Assembly: GCA_022509205.1 (NCBI GenBank)
Contig: JAFLTR010000022.1
Coordinates: forward strand, 1-39,103
Length of the DNA: 39,103 nucleotides
Direction of reading: 5' to 3'
Origin: Muribaculaceae bacterium
Lineage (GTDB): Bacteria > Bacteroidota > Bacteroidia > Bacteroidales > Muribaculaceae
Program-made: the position numbers and the translations under genes
Part shown: positions 1 through 8,473 of the stretch, in pieces
Layout: every line of letters begins with the position of its first letter
How positions within the stretch are numbered: position 1 is the stretch's first letter
Notes under the pieces: model-generated
Seen by the model: only the letters and a program-made list of their open reading frames with translations
Database searches by the model: none
Told to the model about the DNA's origin: nothing

Positions 1-2210
1 CCTCCAACCCATACTCCGGTTACCAGCTCCGGTGTGAAACCCATAAACCATGAATCGGAGTTGGAGTTGGTGGTGCCGGTTTTACCACCCATCTGGGCCG
101 TTATCCCGTAGCGGCTCCGCAGGCTCGCTGCAGTGCCACCATCGACTACATTCATCAGTATAGACAGTATTTTATAGTATGCATCTTCGCCGGTCACTTC
201 CGTGCGGTGGGGTGTGGCCGAATATATTATGTTGCCCTGATTGTCTTCGATTCGGGTGACAAATATCGGATCTACCCGCAGTCCCTTGTTTGCGAATGCA
301 GTATAACCGCCCACCATCTCCTTCACCGGGACATCTACTGTTCCCAAAGCCAATGGTAGCGTTTCATCTATATGTCCGGTCACTCCGAACATCCTCATCT
401 TGTTGGCCAGTGACTTTGCTCCCAATTCGTAAACCAGACGGGCCGAGATCCAATTGTTGGAATTGGTCAATGCCCAGCGGAGATCCACCATCTCCCCGAT
501 TCTGGCACTTCCGGAATTTCGAGGTGACCAGTTGCCGAATGTAGGCTGGGAATTCAGGAACATGGAACAGGGAGTAAAATCTTGTTCCATTGCAAGTGTA
601 TAAAGGAATGGCTTGGCAGTTGACCCGATCTGACGACGTCCTCTCGACACCATATCATATTGGAAATATGAATAATCCGGTCCACCTACGTATGCTTTTA
701 CATAGCCTGTAGAGGGATCCATGCTCATCATTCCGGTGCGCAGAATCGATTTCATATAGAGCAATGAATCGTAGGGTGTCATGGTCACTGTCTTGCTACC
801 GGGTTTGAAGCTACCGTTCTCCTCTTCGTAAGCAAAAATATCCATCTGATATGGTTCCCGGAAAGAGGCTTTGATTTCCTCTTCACTGTAGCCGCCTTTT
901 TTCAACACGCGCCAGCGCTCTGTCTGTTTCATGGCGTTTTCGATGAGGTTCATCACTCCGGATCGAGATAGCTCGGCGCCGTTGGTGGTGTAGGGACCGG
1001 TCACCTGTCCCTCTTTCTCTTTAAAGAATGCCGGCTGGAGAGTCCCGCCAAGATGTTTGTAGACTGCTTCCTCGGCATGTTTCTGCATGCGGGTGTCGAT
1101 GGTGGTGTAGATCTTCAGCCCGTCGGTGTAGATATCATAGTATGATCCGTCGGGTTTCGGATTCTTGATGATCCAACCGTATAGAGGATTGTCGGCCCAT
1201 TGTATGGAATCGGTGTTATATTGCCCGAGCGCCAGTGTATATCCAAGCTTGCTCTTATATTTTGAAGGATCGGGTTTCACCGGAGGCTGCGCCGAAAACA
1301 TCATCCTCAACTCTTCACGAAGATAAGGGGCTATGCCCAGTTTGTGGTCAACCCTATGGTAGTCGAGCACCAAAGGCAATTCTTTAAGCGAGTCAGCTTC
1401 CTCTCGTGTGATTTTATTGGCTTTGGCCATCTGTTCCAGCACGACATTCCTGCGGTCGCGGGTACGCTCCGGATGACGGAGGGGGTTAAACAGACTGGGA
1501 TTCTTAAGCATTCCCACGAGCATCGCCGCCTCCTCAATCTTGAGGTCGGATGGTTCCTTGTTGAAATAGACATTCGCCGCGGTCTTGATACCCACTGCAT
1601 TGTTAAGGAAATCGAAGCGGTTAAGATACATGTTGATGATCTCCTCTTTTGTGTAGAATCGCTCCAGTTTAATTGATATCATCCATTCGATAGGCTTCTG
1701 GAGGGCACGCTTGAAGAGATTGGAGGAAGGCTGGGAATAAAGCTGTTTTGCAAGCTGTTGAGTTATCGTTGAACCACCGCCTGATGATTTATCGCCAAGA
1801 AGAAGAGTCTTTACACCGGTTCTGCCCAGAGCGATGAAGTCTATACCGGAATGGTCACGGAAGCGTTCATCCTCGGTGGCTATCAGGGCGTCAACCACAT
1901 GGGGTGATACCGACTCATAATCAGAGTTGACACGGTTGCCCGAACCGGAAAAATAACGCCCCATTTCAGTGGATCCGTCAGAGGCTATCAAGACGGAGGC
2001 AAGCCGGTCATGAGGATCTTCAAGTTCCTCGATAGGAGGCATATAGCCGATTACTCCGTTGTAAACAAGCAAAAAAAGTATTGCGGCCACGACTCCTATA
2101 GAAACAAAGGCACCCCAAAGCCATATTACTATAGTTTTGTTGCGCCGAGATTTTTTATCTTGAATTCCGGGATTATTGTCCCGGTTTTGATTTCTGAAAC
2201 TTAAATTCAT
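1..2210 (-). CDS. mrcA: Class A penicillin-binding protein 1A (partial, C-terminus off window)
   Basis: Bifunctional peptidoglycan glycosyltransferase/transpeptidase that polymerises lipid II and cross-links stem peptides at the outer face of the inner membrane. Reading from the ATG at 2210, a basic N-terminus is followed by one membrane segment at residues 27-50. The glycosyltransferase domain (GT51) shows ATEDERF at 111-117 and GGSTITQQLAK at 145-155, followed by the usual KLERFYTKEEI helix. The transpeptidase domain shows the active-site SxxK as GSTAKP (Ser530, Lys533), SxN as SNN, and KTGTT (Lys710). The frame is open to base 1, so about 736 residues are visible and the tail is missing. 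All three penicillin-binding motifs are intact. A promoter may lie far upstream at 2585-2615, which would give a leader of about 370 nt. The family call is very secure; the exact paralogue (PBP1A or 1C-like) is less so. Confidence 0.95.
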   Translation of the reverse strand, partial: MNLSFRNQNRDNNPGIQDKKSRRNKTIVIWLWGAFVSIGVVAAILFLLVYNGVIGYMPPIEELEDPHDRLASVLIASDGSTEMGRYFSGSGNRVNSDYESVSPHVVDALIATEDERFRDHSGIDFIALGRTGVKTLLLGDKSSGGGSTITQQLAKQLYSQPSSNLFKRALQKPIEWMISIKLERFYTKEEIINMYLNRFDFLNNAVGIKTAANVYFNKEPSDLKIEEAAMLVGMLKNPSLFNPLRHPERTRDRRNVVLEQMAKANKITREEADSLKELPLVLDYHRVDHKLGIAPYLREELRMMFSAQPPVKPDPSKYKSKLGYTLALGQYNTDSIQWADNPLYGWIIKNPKPDGSYYDIYTDGLKIYTTIDTRMQKHAEEAVYKHLGGTLQPAFFKEKEGQVTGPYTTNGAELSRSGVMNLIENAMKQTERWRVLKKGGYSEEEIKASFREPYQMDIFAYEEENGSFKPGSKTVTMTPYDSLLYMKSILRTGMMSMDPSTGYVKAYVGGPDYSYFQYDMVSRGRRQIGSTAKPFLYTLAMEQDFTPCSMFLNSQPTFGNWSPRNSGSARIGEMVDLRWALTNSNNWISARLVYELGAKSLANKMRMFGVTGHIDETLPLALGTVDVPVKEMVGGYTAFANKGLRVDPIFVTRIEDNQGNIIYSATPHRTEVTGEDAYYKILSILMNVVDGGTAASLRSRYGITAQMGGKTGTTNSNSDSWFMGFTPELVTGVWVG

Positions 2211-2477
2211 TTTGAATAAATAATTTCCTACCCGCAAGATAGGGGCGACAATCGGTTATGAATATATAGATGCTTTGCCTCTTATCTGCGACAGTTGAAT
2301 TATAGAGTGTAAAATTACAAAAATCAATCCAAAATATCCTCTTTTTATAGAAAACAGTCAAAATCTCAGGGTGACCTTAAAAGTTTTTAACTATTTAATC
2401 TCTCAATCTTAACACATAAACAGTTTCTAATACCTCCCGGCTCTCTTTCCTTGTGGAAAAAATGAAGCAAAACTTAG

Positions 2478-2514
2478 GAGAGTGTGCCAAAAATCGAAAA
2501 TTTGACACACCCTC
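2478..2514 (-). terminator. Hairpin, possible terminator or leader element
   Basis: Arms at 2478-2491 and 2501-2514 form a 14-bp stem around a 9-nt loop. On the minus strand the two imperfect positions become G-U wobbles, while on the plus strand they are A-C mismatches, so the structure fits minus-strand RNA. No T-run follows directly; TTTT and a T6 tract come about 5 and 13 nt later. It lies between the flavin reductase stop and the penicillin-binding protein start, both on the minus strand. It could be a weak terminator, a leader structure, or a remnant of a mobile-element end. Confidence 0.4.
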
Positions 2515-2584
2515 CGGAAATCTCTAATAACTCAAAATAACTAAAACTAAACGGATAAGAGAATTATATTCCTTTATCACGATG

Positions 2585-2615
2585 CAAAATTACCTTCAGT
2601 TTTAGTCCGAGGCAA
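2585..2615 (-). promoter_or_regulatory. Bacteroidota-type promoter, minus strand
   Basis: On the minus strand, TTG (2615-2613) is followed by 20 nt and then TAATTTTG (2592-2585), a perfect match to the Bacteroidota -7 consensus TAnnTTTG with near-ideal spacing. Transcription would start near 2579 and run leftward through the hairpin at 2478-2514 towards the penicillin-binding protein gene. The product may be a long leader or a short RNA. Confidence 0.5.
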
Positions 2616-2683
2616 TCCCTTAAAACAGGTATTTATAAAAGCAGGAAATATATATATAAATGATGACATATCTCTTGCCATCG

Positions 2684-3256
2684 TTATTTATTCTTATCCT
2701 TTTTTACAGAAAAACCGAACTTCCCGATCATATCTCCAATATCATAATAATGGCCGTGGAGATAAGCTATCAATCCGGCTTTCTCGAGGTCGAATTTACC
2801 CGCCTCATCTATCAATCCGGAATCTACCCTGACATTCAGCACTTCTGAAATGAACATATCGTGAGTGCCAAGCTTTATAATTTCCTTGACCCTACATTCA
2901 ATGCTCAATGGAGACTCAAGAATAGTTGGAGAGCTAACCTTTTCACCGGGAATAGGGGTCAACCCGGTTTTTTCCCATTTATTATACTCACGACCCGATC
3001 TTACTCCCACCCAATCGGTAGCAAAAGCCATATCACGTGTGGTAAGATTTATAGTGAACTCCATGTTTTCCACTATGAGGGGATAGGAGGCCCTTTCGGG
3101 ACGAACGGATATAAAGCACATAGCCGGATCGGAACAGATTGTTCCGGTCCAGGCTATGGTCAGCATATTCCAATTTTCAGGCTTATTCCCGCAACTGACG
3201 ATTACCGCCGGGAGGGGATATATCTGGGTGCCGGGGCGCCACGAGATCTTCGACAT
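2684..3256 (-). CDS. Flavin reductase family protein
   Basis: 190-residue protein of the flavin reductase-like family (FMN-binding split barrel). Such proteins bind FMN and often reduce it with NAD(P)H to supply a partner, or act as stand-alone oxidoreductases. Visible family signatures are the NMLTIAWTGTIC segment (residues about 30-41), where flavin phosphate binding is expected, SVRPERASYPLI near 50-61, and SGREYNKW near 87-94. The length is normal for the family. The ATG shares one base with the stop codon of the phosphohexomutase gene (TAATG at 3258-3254), so translation is probably coupled and both genes share a transcript. Substrate and partner cannot be deduced. The C-terminus ends in a lysine-rich tail. 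Confidence 0.85.
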   Translation of the reverse strand: MSKISWRPGTQIYPLPAVIVSCGNKPENWNMLTIAWTGTICSDPAMCFISVRPERASYPLIVENMEFTINLTTRDMAFATDWVGVRSGREYNKWEKTGLTPIPGEKVSSPTILESPLSIECRVKEIIKLGTHDMFISEVLNVRVDSGLIDEAGKFDLEKAGLIAYLHGHYYDIGDMIGKFGFSVKKDKNK

Positions 3257-5004
3257 TATACTCCGAGATCTTTTAAGACTCTCTTGATCTTGTCTTCAGC
3301 CTTCTCTACGGTTTCCTCATACGTGTCTTTTGAAGGCATCTCCTCGCGAACCTCCACATAGAATTTGATCTTCGGTTCCGTGCCGGAAGGACGCACGGAA
3401 ACCTTGTCGCCGGCTTCAGTGAAGAACTGGAGAACATTTGAAGTGGTCGGGAAATTCATCTTAGTCACCTCTCCTGTCTTAAGGTTGCGGCAATTAAGAT
3501 CGGCATAATCCTTGATGATTACAACCTCGCTGCCGGCCAAAGATTTCGGAGGATTATTCCTGAAATTCTTCATCATTTCCACAATCTCATCAGCTCCTGT
3601 CTTACCCGGACGAACCACGCTTACACCTTTTTCACGTGAGAACCCGTATTCGTTATAAATGTCGATGAGCAGATCGTAGAGGGTGAGGTTTCTGTCGGCA
3701 GCCCAAGCTGCAATTTCACACATAAGTGTGATAGAGGAAACAGCATCCTTGTCTCTTACGAATGTTTCAGGCAGGAATCCGTAGCTCTCTTCACCTCCAC
3801 CAAGATATCTGCCTTCGGTTTCCATATTTCTCATCACGTCAGCAATCCATTTGAATCCTGTGAAACAATCGAAACATTTCACCTGGTTGGCCTCGGCAAT
3901 TCTCTTGATTGTCTCTGTGGTTACAATTGTCTTAACGCAATATTCACGGCCTGTGAGTTTGCCAAGTTCGCGGTTGCGGGTGATCAGATAGTAAAGGAAG
4001 ATCATCACGATCTGGTTGCCGTTGACAAGCTGATAATTTCCCTTGCTGTCTCTTACAACGAGACCGATACGGTCGGAGTCCGGGTCGGAAGCCAGAACGA
4101 GGCTCGCTCCGGTTTCCTTTGCTTTTGCAATACCCATAGTCATGGCCTCGGAATTTTCCGGATTGGGAGAGTCTACTGTCGGGAAGTTACCGCTCCTTAC
4201 ATCCTGTTCGGGCACGTGGATAACATTTTCGAAACCCCATTTTTTAAGAGAGTCGAAGATAAGCATAACGCCGGTGCCATGGATCGGAGTGTAGACAATC
4301 TTCATGTCATGGTGGCGCTTGATAGATTCCGGAGACAGGCTCAAAGTCTTGATATCGTCAAGATACATAGTGTCTACATCCTTGCCGATGATCTGAATGA
4401 GATCTTTATTGGGAGTGAATTTTATCTGATCTACAGAAGTGATGGCATTCACATATTCGATTGTGGCCACATCATGGGGAGCAATCATCTGAGCACCGTC
4501 GCTCCAATAAGCCTTGTAGCCGTTATATTCCTTCGGGTTGTGGCTTGCAGTCACCATCACACCACTGTTGGTGCCAAGTTTACGGATAGCGTAAGACACT
4601 TCAGGCACCGGACGGCAGTCCTCAAAGAGATAAACCTTTATACCGTTGGCAGAGAAGATGTCGGCAGCCAGCTCGGCAAATTTGCGAGAGTTATTTCTAA
4701 CATCGTGACCTATAACGACAGAAATCTGAGGTTCATCCTTAAATACCTCGTTAAGATAATTTGCAAGACCCTGGGTTGCAGCACCCACTGTGTAGATATT
4801 CATTCGGTTGCTACCGGCTCCCATTATTCCGCGCAGACCACCTGTGCCGAATTCAAGGTCTTTGTAGAAAGCATCGATCAGCGCCGAAGGATCTTCATCA
4901 TCAAGCATCGCTTGAACTGCCTTGCGAGTTTCTTCATCGTATTGTGGCGAGAGCCATTTCTCCGCTTTCGCCTTCACTTCTTTTAAAAGGTCGTCTTTTC
5001 CCAT
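3256..5004 (-). CDS. Phosphoglucomutase/phosphomannomutase (alpha-D-phosphohexomutase)
   Basis: 582-residue cytoplasmic phosphohexomutase that interconverts hexose 1- and 6-phosphates and so feeds nucleotide-sugar and glycogen pathways. All four active-site elements are visible: the phosphoserine loop TASHNP (Ser154), the metal-binding loop DPDSDR (Asp307, 309, 311), the sugar-binding loop GGEESYG near residue 400, and the phosphate-binding loop RPSGTEPK near 546. The length suits the long PgcA/PGM2-like group rather than the 450-residue ManB/GlmM group. It is divergent from the amidase gene and coupled to the downstream flavin reductase by a one-base overlap. A TAGTTTTG -7 element lies 44-51 bases upstream of the start. 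Preference for glucose or mannose cannot be decided here. Confidence 0.93.
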   Translation of the reverse strand: MGKDDLLKEVKAKAEKWLSPQYDEETRKAVQAMLDDEDPSALIDAFYKDLEFGTGGLRGIMGAGSNRMNIYTVGAATQGLANYLNEVFKDEPQISVVIGHDVRNNSRKFAELAADIFSANGIKVYLFEDCRPVPEVSYAIRKLGTNSGVMVTASHNPKEYNGYKAYWSDGAQMIAPHDVATIEYVNAITSVDQIKFTPNKDLIQIIGKDVDTMYLDDIKTLSLSPESIKRHHDMKIVYTPIHGTGVMLIFDSLKKWGFENVIHVPEQDVRSGNFPTVDSPNPENSEAMTMGIAKAKETGASLVLASDPDSDRIGLVVRDSKGNYQLVNGNQIVMIFLYYLITRNRELGKLTGREYCVKTIVTTETIKRIAEANQVKCFDCFTGFKWIADVMRNMETEGRYLGGGEESYGFLPETFVRDKDAVSSITLMCEIAAWAADRNLTLYDLLIDIYNEYGFSREKGVSVVRPGKTGADEIVEMMKNFRNNPPKSLAGSEVVIIKDYADLNCRNLKTGEVTKMNFPTTSNVLQFFTEAGDKVSVRPSGTEPKIKFYVEVREEMPSKDTYEETVEKAEDKIKRVLKDLGV

Positions 5005-5047
5005 ATTTGTTTTTATATAAGTTTAATTGATTGCTTATAGCAGTAAG

Positions 5048-5055
5048 CAAAACTA
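5048..5055 (-). promoter_or_regulatory. -7 element of the phosphohexomutase promoter
   Basis: The minus strand reads TAGTTTTG, a full match to TAnnTTTG, ending 43 bases before the start codon at 5004. The -33 position holds TTTT at the right distance, a weak version of TTTG. Confidence 0.5.
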
Positions 5056-5120
5056 ATAAAAAATCGTGATTAAAAAAATAAATTATGTTAATCCATACAG
5101 CGGTATAGGGTGAAAAATTG

Positions 5121-5128
5121 TAATTTTG
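5121..5128 (+). promoter_or_regulatory. -7 element of the amidase promoter; decides the start codon
   Basis: TAATTTTG matches TAnnTTTG exactly. The expected transcription start, near 5133-5135, leaves a leader of about 15 nt before the ATG at 5149. The in-frame GTG at 5110 would lie upstream of the transcription start and cannot be used from this promoter. No good -33 element is visible. Confidence 0.55.
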
Positions 5129-5148
5129 TGTTCCATAACATAAGAATC

Positions 5149-8100
5149 ATGAAACATCGAAATAAATTTCTTCTTTTCTTCACGGGTCTGCTGATCTGTT
5201 TTCTTACATTAGGCATAACTGAGAACTATGCCGCCACTCCTGCCAAAAAGGCGAATACGACGGCTGCCAAGAAAAAAACCACAACTGCCAAGAAGAAGAC
5301 ATCTACATCTTCATCAAAGAAAACCGGTTCGGGCACTTCCTCGAAGCGAAAGACCTCTACGAAACGAACCACAACCAGAAAAAAAACCACAACTAAAAAA
5401 ACAACCAAAAAGCCGGAACAAAAGAAGCCTGAGGAGACTCCGCATAACGATGCTCTGACAATGACAGTGAACGACGGAGTGCTTGCATGGATGCCCGATG
5501 CACTTAATCCGGGAGGATTAAGGATTAACTGGGTGAGAACCGACAGAGGGTCAAGATCGGCAAAGATTTTCCTCAACGAGAATTTCACATATCTTCCGGT
5601 GACTAAAGATCTTATAAAGGAATTAACCGAAGCAACCCAAAGGACTCTGCCTGATTCCATATCGGATTACAGGCTTTCACTGATGGTGGGTGACAAACCA
5701 CTCTCTTATTTCATTACCACTATCGATAAACTTCCGGAAGAAGCCCGTAAGAACCCTCCTTTTGTGGTGGAGGCCCTTCCTTTGGCCAAGGCAAAGCATG
5801 GAATGGAGGGAGATCTTGTGGCATTGTGGGCGAGCCATGGCCGATATTTCAAGCCCGGTTCGAGCCAATGGTACTGGCAGAGACCTCAGTTGTTTCAGGT
5901 GACGGAAGACACCCACACGATGAGTTATGTGCTTCCTTACGTCGTGCCGATGATTGAAAACGCAGGGGGATATGTATTCCTGCCAAGAGAGAGGAATATC
6001 AACCGCAATGAGGTGATTGTTGACAACGATACAAATGATGAGGGGCAGATTTTCTCACAACCGTATTATAAAGAAAAAACCGGGAAGGAACGTTGGGAGA
6101 CCGGCGAATTCGAAGGTTTCATCTATGACCTGCCTGATTTCCGGGACACCGAGAATCCGTTTGAAAACGGCACTTACCGCCAGACAACTACCATTACATC
6201 GGGAAAGGAATCACTGGCTGCCTGGTATGCGGATATACCGGAAGACGGAGAGTATGCGGTATATGTCAGTTACAAGACTCTGCCTAATTCCACTGAGGAT
6301 GCACACTATGTGGTCAACTATTCGGGAGGTAGCAAAGAATACCGGGTAAACCAGACAATGGGAGGTGGCACCTGGACATATCTTGGCACATTCCCGATGG
6401 AAGCAGGATATTCTGATGAAGAACCGGTGGTGGTTCTGTCTAATAAATCGGAGAAGGCAGGAAGAATAGTGACTGCAGATGCAGTGAAAATCGGTGGGGG
6501 AATGGGAAATATTGCAAGAAGCGACAGCCGGACCGATATTTTCATTGATCCGTCGACGCCTCTGGAAAACGATGTGGAATATCTCTCAGGTATAGAGGAT
6601 GACGGTTCTGAGGAGAATGAAGAGGCTATAGAGGAATTCAATGAAAAACTGGAAGCGGCAAAGAAGGCTGCCGGCAATGGCTATAAACCATATTTTTCCA
6701 CATCAGGCCTTCCTCGCTATCTCGAGGGAGCAAGATACTGGCTCCATTGGGCAGGTTTCCCGGAATATGTCTATTCCCCCTTTCACGGCACTGACGACTA
6801 TAAGGACGATTACACTTCCAGAGGCCATTGGGTGAATTATCTTGCCGGAGGTTCAAGGGTCCTTCCCGACAAGGAGGGTCTCAATATCCCCATAGACGTT
6901 GTGATGGCTTTACATTCCGATGCCGGAAAGAAAGCAGACGATTCTTTTATCGGCACATTAGGAATTTACTTCACCAACAACGGTGCATATTATAACGACG
7001 GTACCCCCCGCACCAATTCGAGGGCTCTTACAGACATGCTCTTGCGTCAGATCACTATGGATATCCGGCAGACCTGGGAACCCAACTGGACACGAAGGGC
7101 GATGTGGGACAAGACTTATGTGGAGGCACGTTTGCCGGAAGTGCCCACTTCTTTGGTGGAATTCATGAGCCATCAAAATTATGCAGATATGAAATATGCC
7201 CTTGACCCGGCTTTCCGTTTCACCGTGAGCCGATCGATCTATAAGGCCATAGGAAGATTCATAGCGGAAAGGAAAGACCGTAAGTTTGTGGTACAGCCAC
7301 TCCCGGTAAAAGATTTTGCCATAACACGGGTAAAAAAAGGCACTTATAAACTTGACTGGCAAATGACCGTAGATAAACTTGAACCCACTGCTGACCCTGA
7401 AAAATATATCATCATGGAGCGGACAGACGATGAACTGGGATTCCACAAGATAGGGGAGACAAAAGGGAAAAGTTTCACGGTGAAAGTAAATGACAACAAG
7501 ATACATTCATTCCGGATTATCGCGGCAAACGACGGGGGCTTATCTTTCCCTTCAGAGACACTTGCGTTAAGAGAGGGAGGCGACAAACCGGTGTTGATAA
7601 TAAACGGCTTTACTCGCGTTGGAGCTCCGGCAAGCGCAAGCTATGGCGATGAGGCCGGATTTTATGCCGTGAATGATTTCGGTGTTCCTCATATAAGGGA
7701 TATATCTTTTATCGGCTATCAGACTGAATTCAGGAGGAGCGCAGGAGAAAGTTTCGGGAAAAGTAACGGCGATTATGCCTCACAGGTTATAGCGGGCAAC
7801 ACATTTGATTTCCCATATATACATGGAAAATCTATCGAAGGTGCCGGAAAGGGTTTTGTGTCTGTAAGTGTTGGTGCAGTAGAAAATGGCAATATTGACC
7901 TAAAAGATTTCTCTACAGTTGACCTTATTCTTGGGAAACAGAAAACCTCCACTACAGGATTCGGCAGTTCAGGACTGAAATATTCCGCTTTCCCGGAGAA
8001 ATTACAACAACAATTAAAGGCCTTCGTGAATGGGGGTGGCGATTTGCTTGTGTCAGGTGCTTACATAGCCAGCGACCTTTTTGATGAACGTTCATCTTCC

Positions 8101-8436
8101 GGGAGCCGAAACTTTGCGAAAGAAGTTTTGGGAATAGAAAAAAATGAGGGCCCGAGAAGCGAGACGGGAATTATCACCTCTGCAACAAGCTCATTTAAAG
8201 TAAAGAATATCTCATATTGCAACACATTGAATGATAAGCAATACATTGTGGAAAATCCCGATATCCTTTCGCCATCCGGAAATGCAGTCGTGGCTTACAG
8301 ATACAGTGACACCGGGCTCCCGGCAGCTGTATATTGTAAGAAGGGGGGTAGCAATATTATGGTCTGCACGATACCATTGGAAACGATGGAAGCTGAACAT
8401 AGGGATGCCATGGTGAAAGAATTCCTGAACAAATGA
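5149..8436 (+). CDS. Exported N-acetylmuramoyl-L-alanine amidase with inserted golvesin-type domain
   Basis: 1095-residue exported protein, of a type often labelled xanthan lyase. A signal peptide (residues 1-28) is followed by a Lys/Thr/Ser-rich tail (about 30-99). An Amidase_3-like zinc hydrolase fold is then split. The first part carries SHG (His230) and Glu253, the second LHSDA (His589) and VEF (Glu671), matching the His-Glu-His ligands and catalytic Glu of the family. A golvesin C-terminal-like beta-sandwich (about 335-450) sits between the halves. A fibronectin III-like module (about 718-810) and a C-terminal alpha/beta domain (about 820-1095) follow. The likely role is cutting the amide bond between MurNAc and the stem peptide in the periplasm. 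The ATG at 5149 was preferred over an in-frame GTG at 5110 because of the promoter and the signal peptide. It leads an apparent four-gene envelope cluster. Confidence 0.82.
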   Translation: MKHRNKFLLFFTGLLICFLTLGITENYAATPAKKANTTAAKKKTTTAKKKTSTSSSKKTGSGTSSKRKTSTKRTTTRKKTTTKKTTKKPEQKKPEETPHNDALTMTVNDGVLAWMPDALNPGGLRINWVRTDRGSRSAKIFLNENFTYLPVTKDLIKELTEATQRTLPDSISDYRLSLMVGDKPLSYFITTIDKLPEEARKNPPFVVEALPLAKAKHGMEGDLVALWASHGRYFKPGSSQWYWQRPQLFQVTEDTHTMSYVLPYVVPMIENAGGYVFLPRERNINRNEVIVDNDTNDEGQIFSQPYYKEKTGKERWETGEFEGFIYDLPDFRDTENPFENGTYRQTTTITSGKESLAAWYADIPEDGEYAVYVSYKTLPNSTEDAHYVVNYSGGSKEYRVNQTMGGGTWTYLGTFPMEAGYSDEEPVVVLSNKSEKAGRIVTADAVKIGGGMGNIARSDSRTDIFIDPSTPLENDVEYLSGIEDDGSEENEEAIEEFNEKLEAAKKAAGNGYKPYFSTSGLPRYLEGARYWLHWAGFPEYVYSPFHGTDDYKDDYTSRGHWVNYLAGGSRVLPDKEGLNIPIDVVMALHSDAGKKADDSFIGTLGIYFTNNGAYYNDGTPRTNSRALTDMLLRQITMDIRQTWEPNWTRRAMWDKTYVEARLPEVPTSLVEFMSHQNYADMKYALDPAFRFTVSRSIYKAIGRFIAERKDRKFVVQPLPVKDFAITRVKKGTYKLDWQMTVDKLEPTADPEKYIIMERTDDELGFHKIGETKGKSFTVKVNDNKIHSFRIIAANDGGLSFPSETLALREGGDKPVLIINGFTRVGAPASASYGDEAGFYAVNDFGVPHIRDISFIGYQTEFRRSAGESFGKSNGDYASQVIAGNTFDFPYIHGKSIEGAGKGFVSVSVGAVENGNIDLKDFSTVDLILGKQKTSTTGFGSSGLKYSAFPEKLQQQLKAFVNGGGDLLVSGAYIASDLFDERSSSGSRNFAKEVLGIEKNEGPRSETGIITSATSSFKVKNISYCNTLNDKQYIVENPDILSPSGNAVVAYRYSDTGLPAAVYCKKGGSNIMVCTIPLETMEAEHRDAMVKEFLNK

Positions 8437-8473
8437 ATTTGTTGGAATCAGCCAGAATTAGAAAAAAGATAAA

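Larger units (their letters stand above)
2211..2683. other. Intergenic region of 473 bp without a gene
   Basis: No convincing coding sequence on either strand; the short open frames here overlap each other and lack conserved motifs. It holds a good minus-strand promoter at 2585-2615 and an imperfect hairpin at 2478-2514, both listed separately. The remainder is AT-rich sequence upstream of the penicillin-binding protein gene. Confidence 0.7.

Noticed and set aside
2478..2514. Terminal inverted repeat of an insertion sequence or MITE
   Set aside because: Only one hairpin of about 37 bp, with no transposase, second copy or flanking direct repeat seen in the window; kept only as a hairpin.
4216..4986. 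256-codon open frame on the plus strand opposite the phosphohexomutase gene
   Set aside because: It lies wholly antisense to a strongly conserved enzyme gene and its translation shows no recognisable motif; it is a shadow of codon bias.
5110..5148. GTG at 5110 as start of the amidase gene
   Set aside because: It lies upstream of the -7 element at 5121-5128, and starting there would put 13 extra residues before a normal signal peptide.
6958..7506. 182-codon open frame on the minus strand within the amidase gene
   Set aside because: Antisense to conserved amidase coding sequence that includes the Glu671 motif; no promoter or motif of its own.
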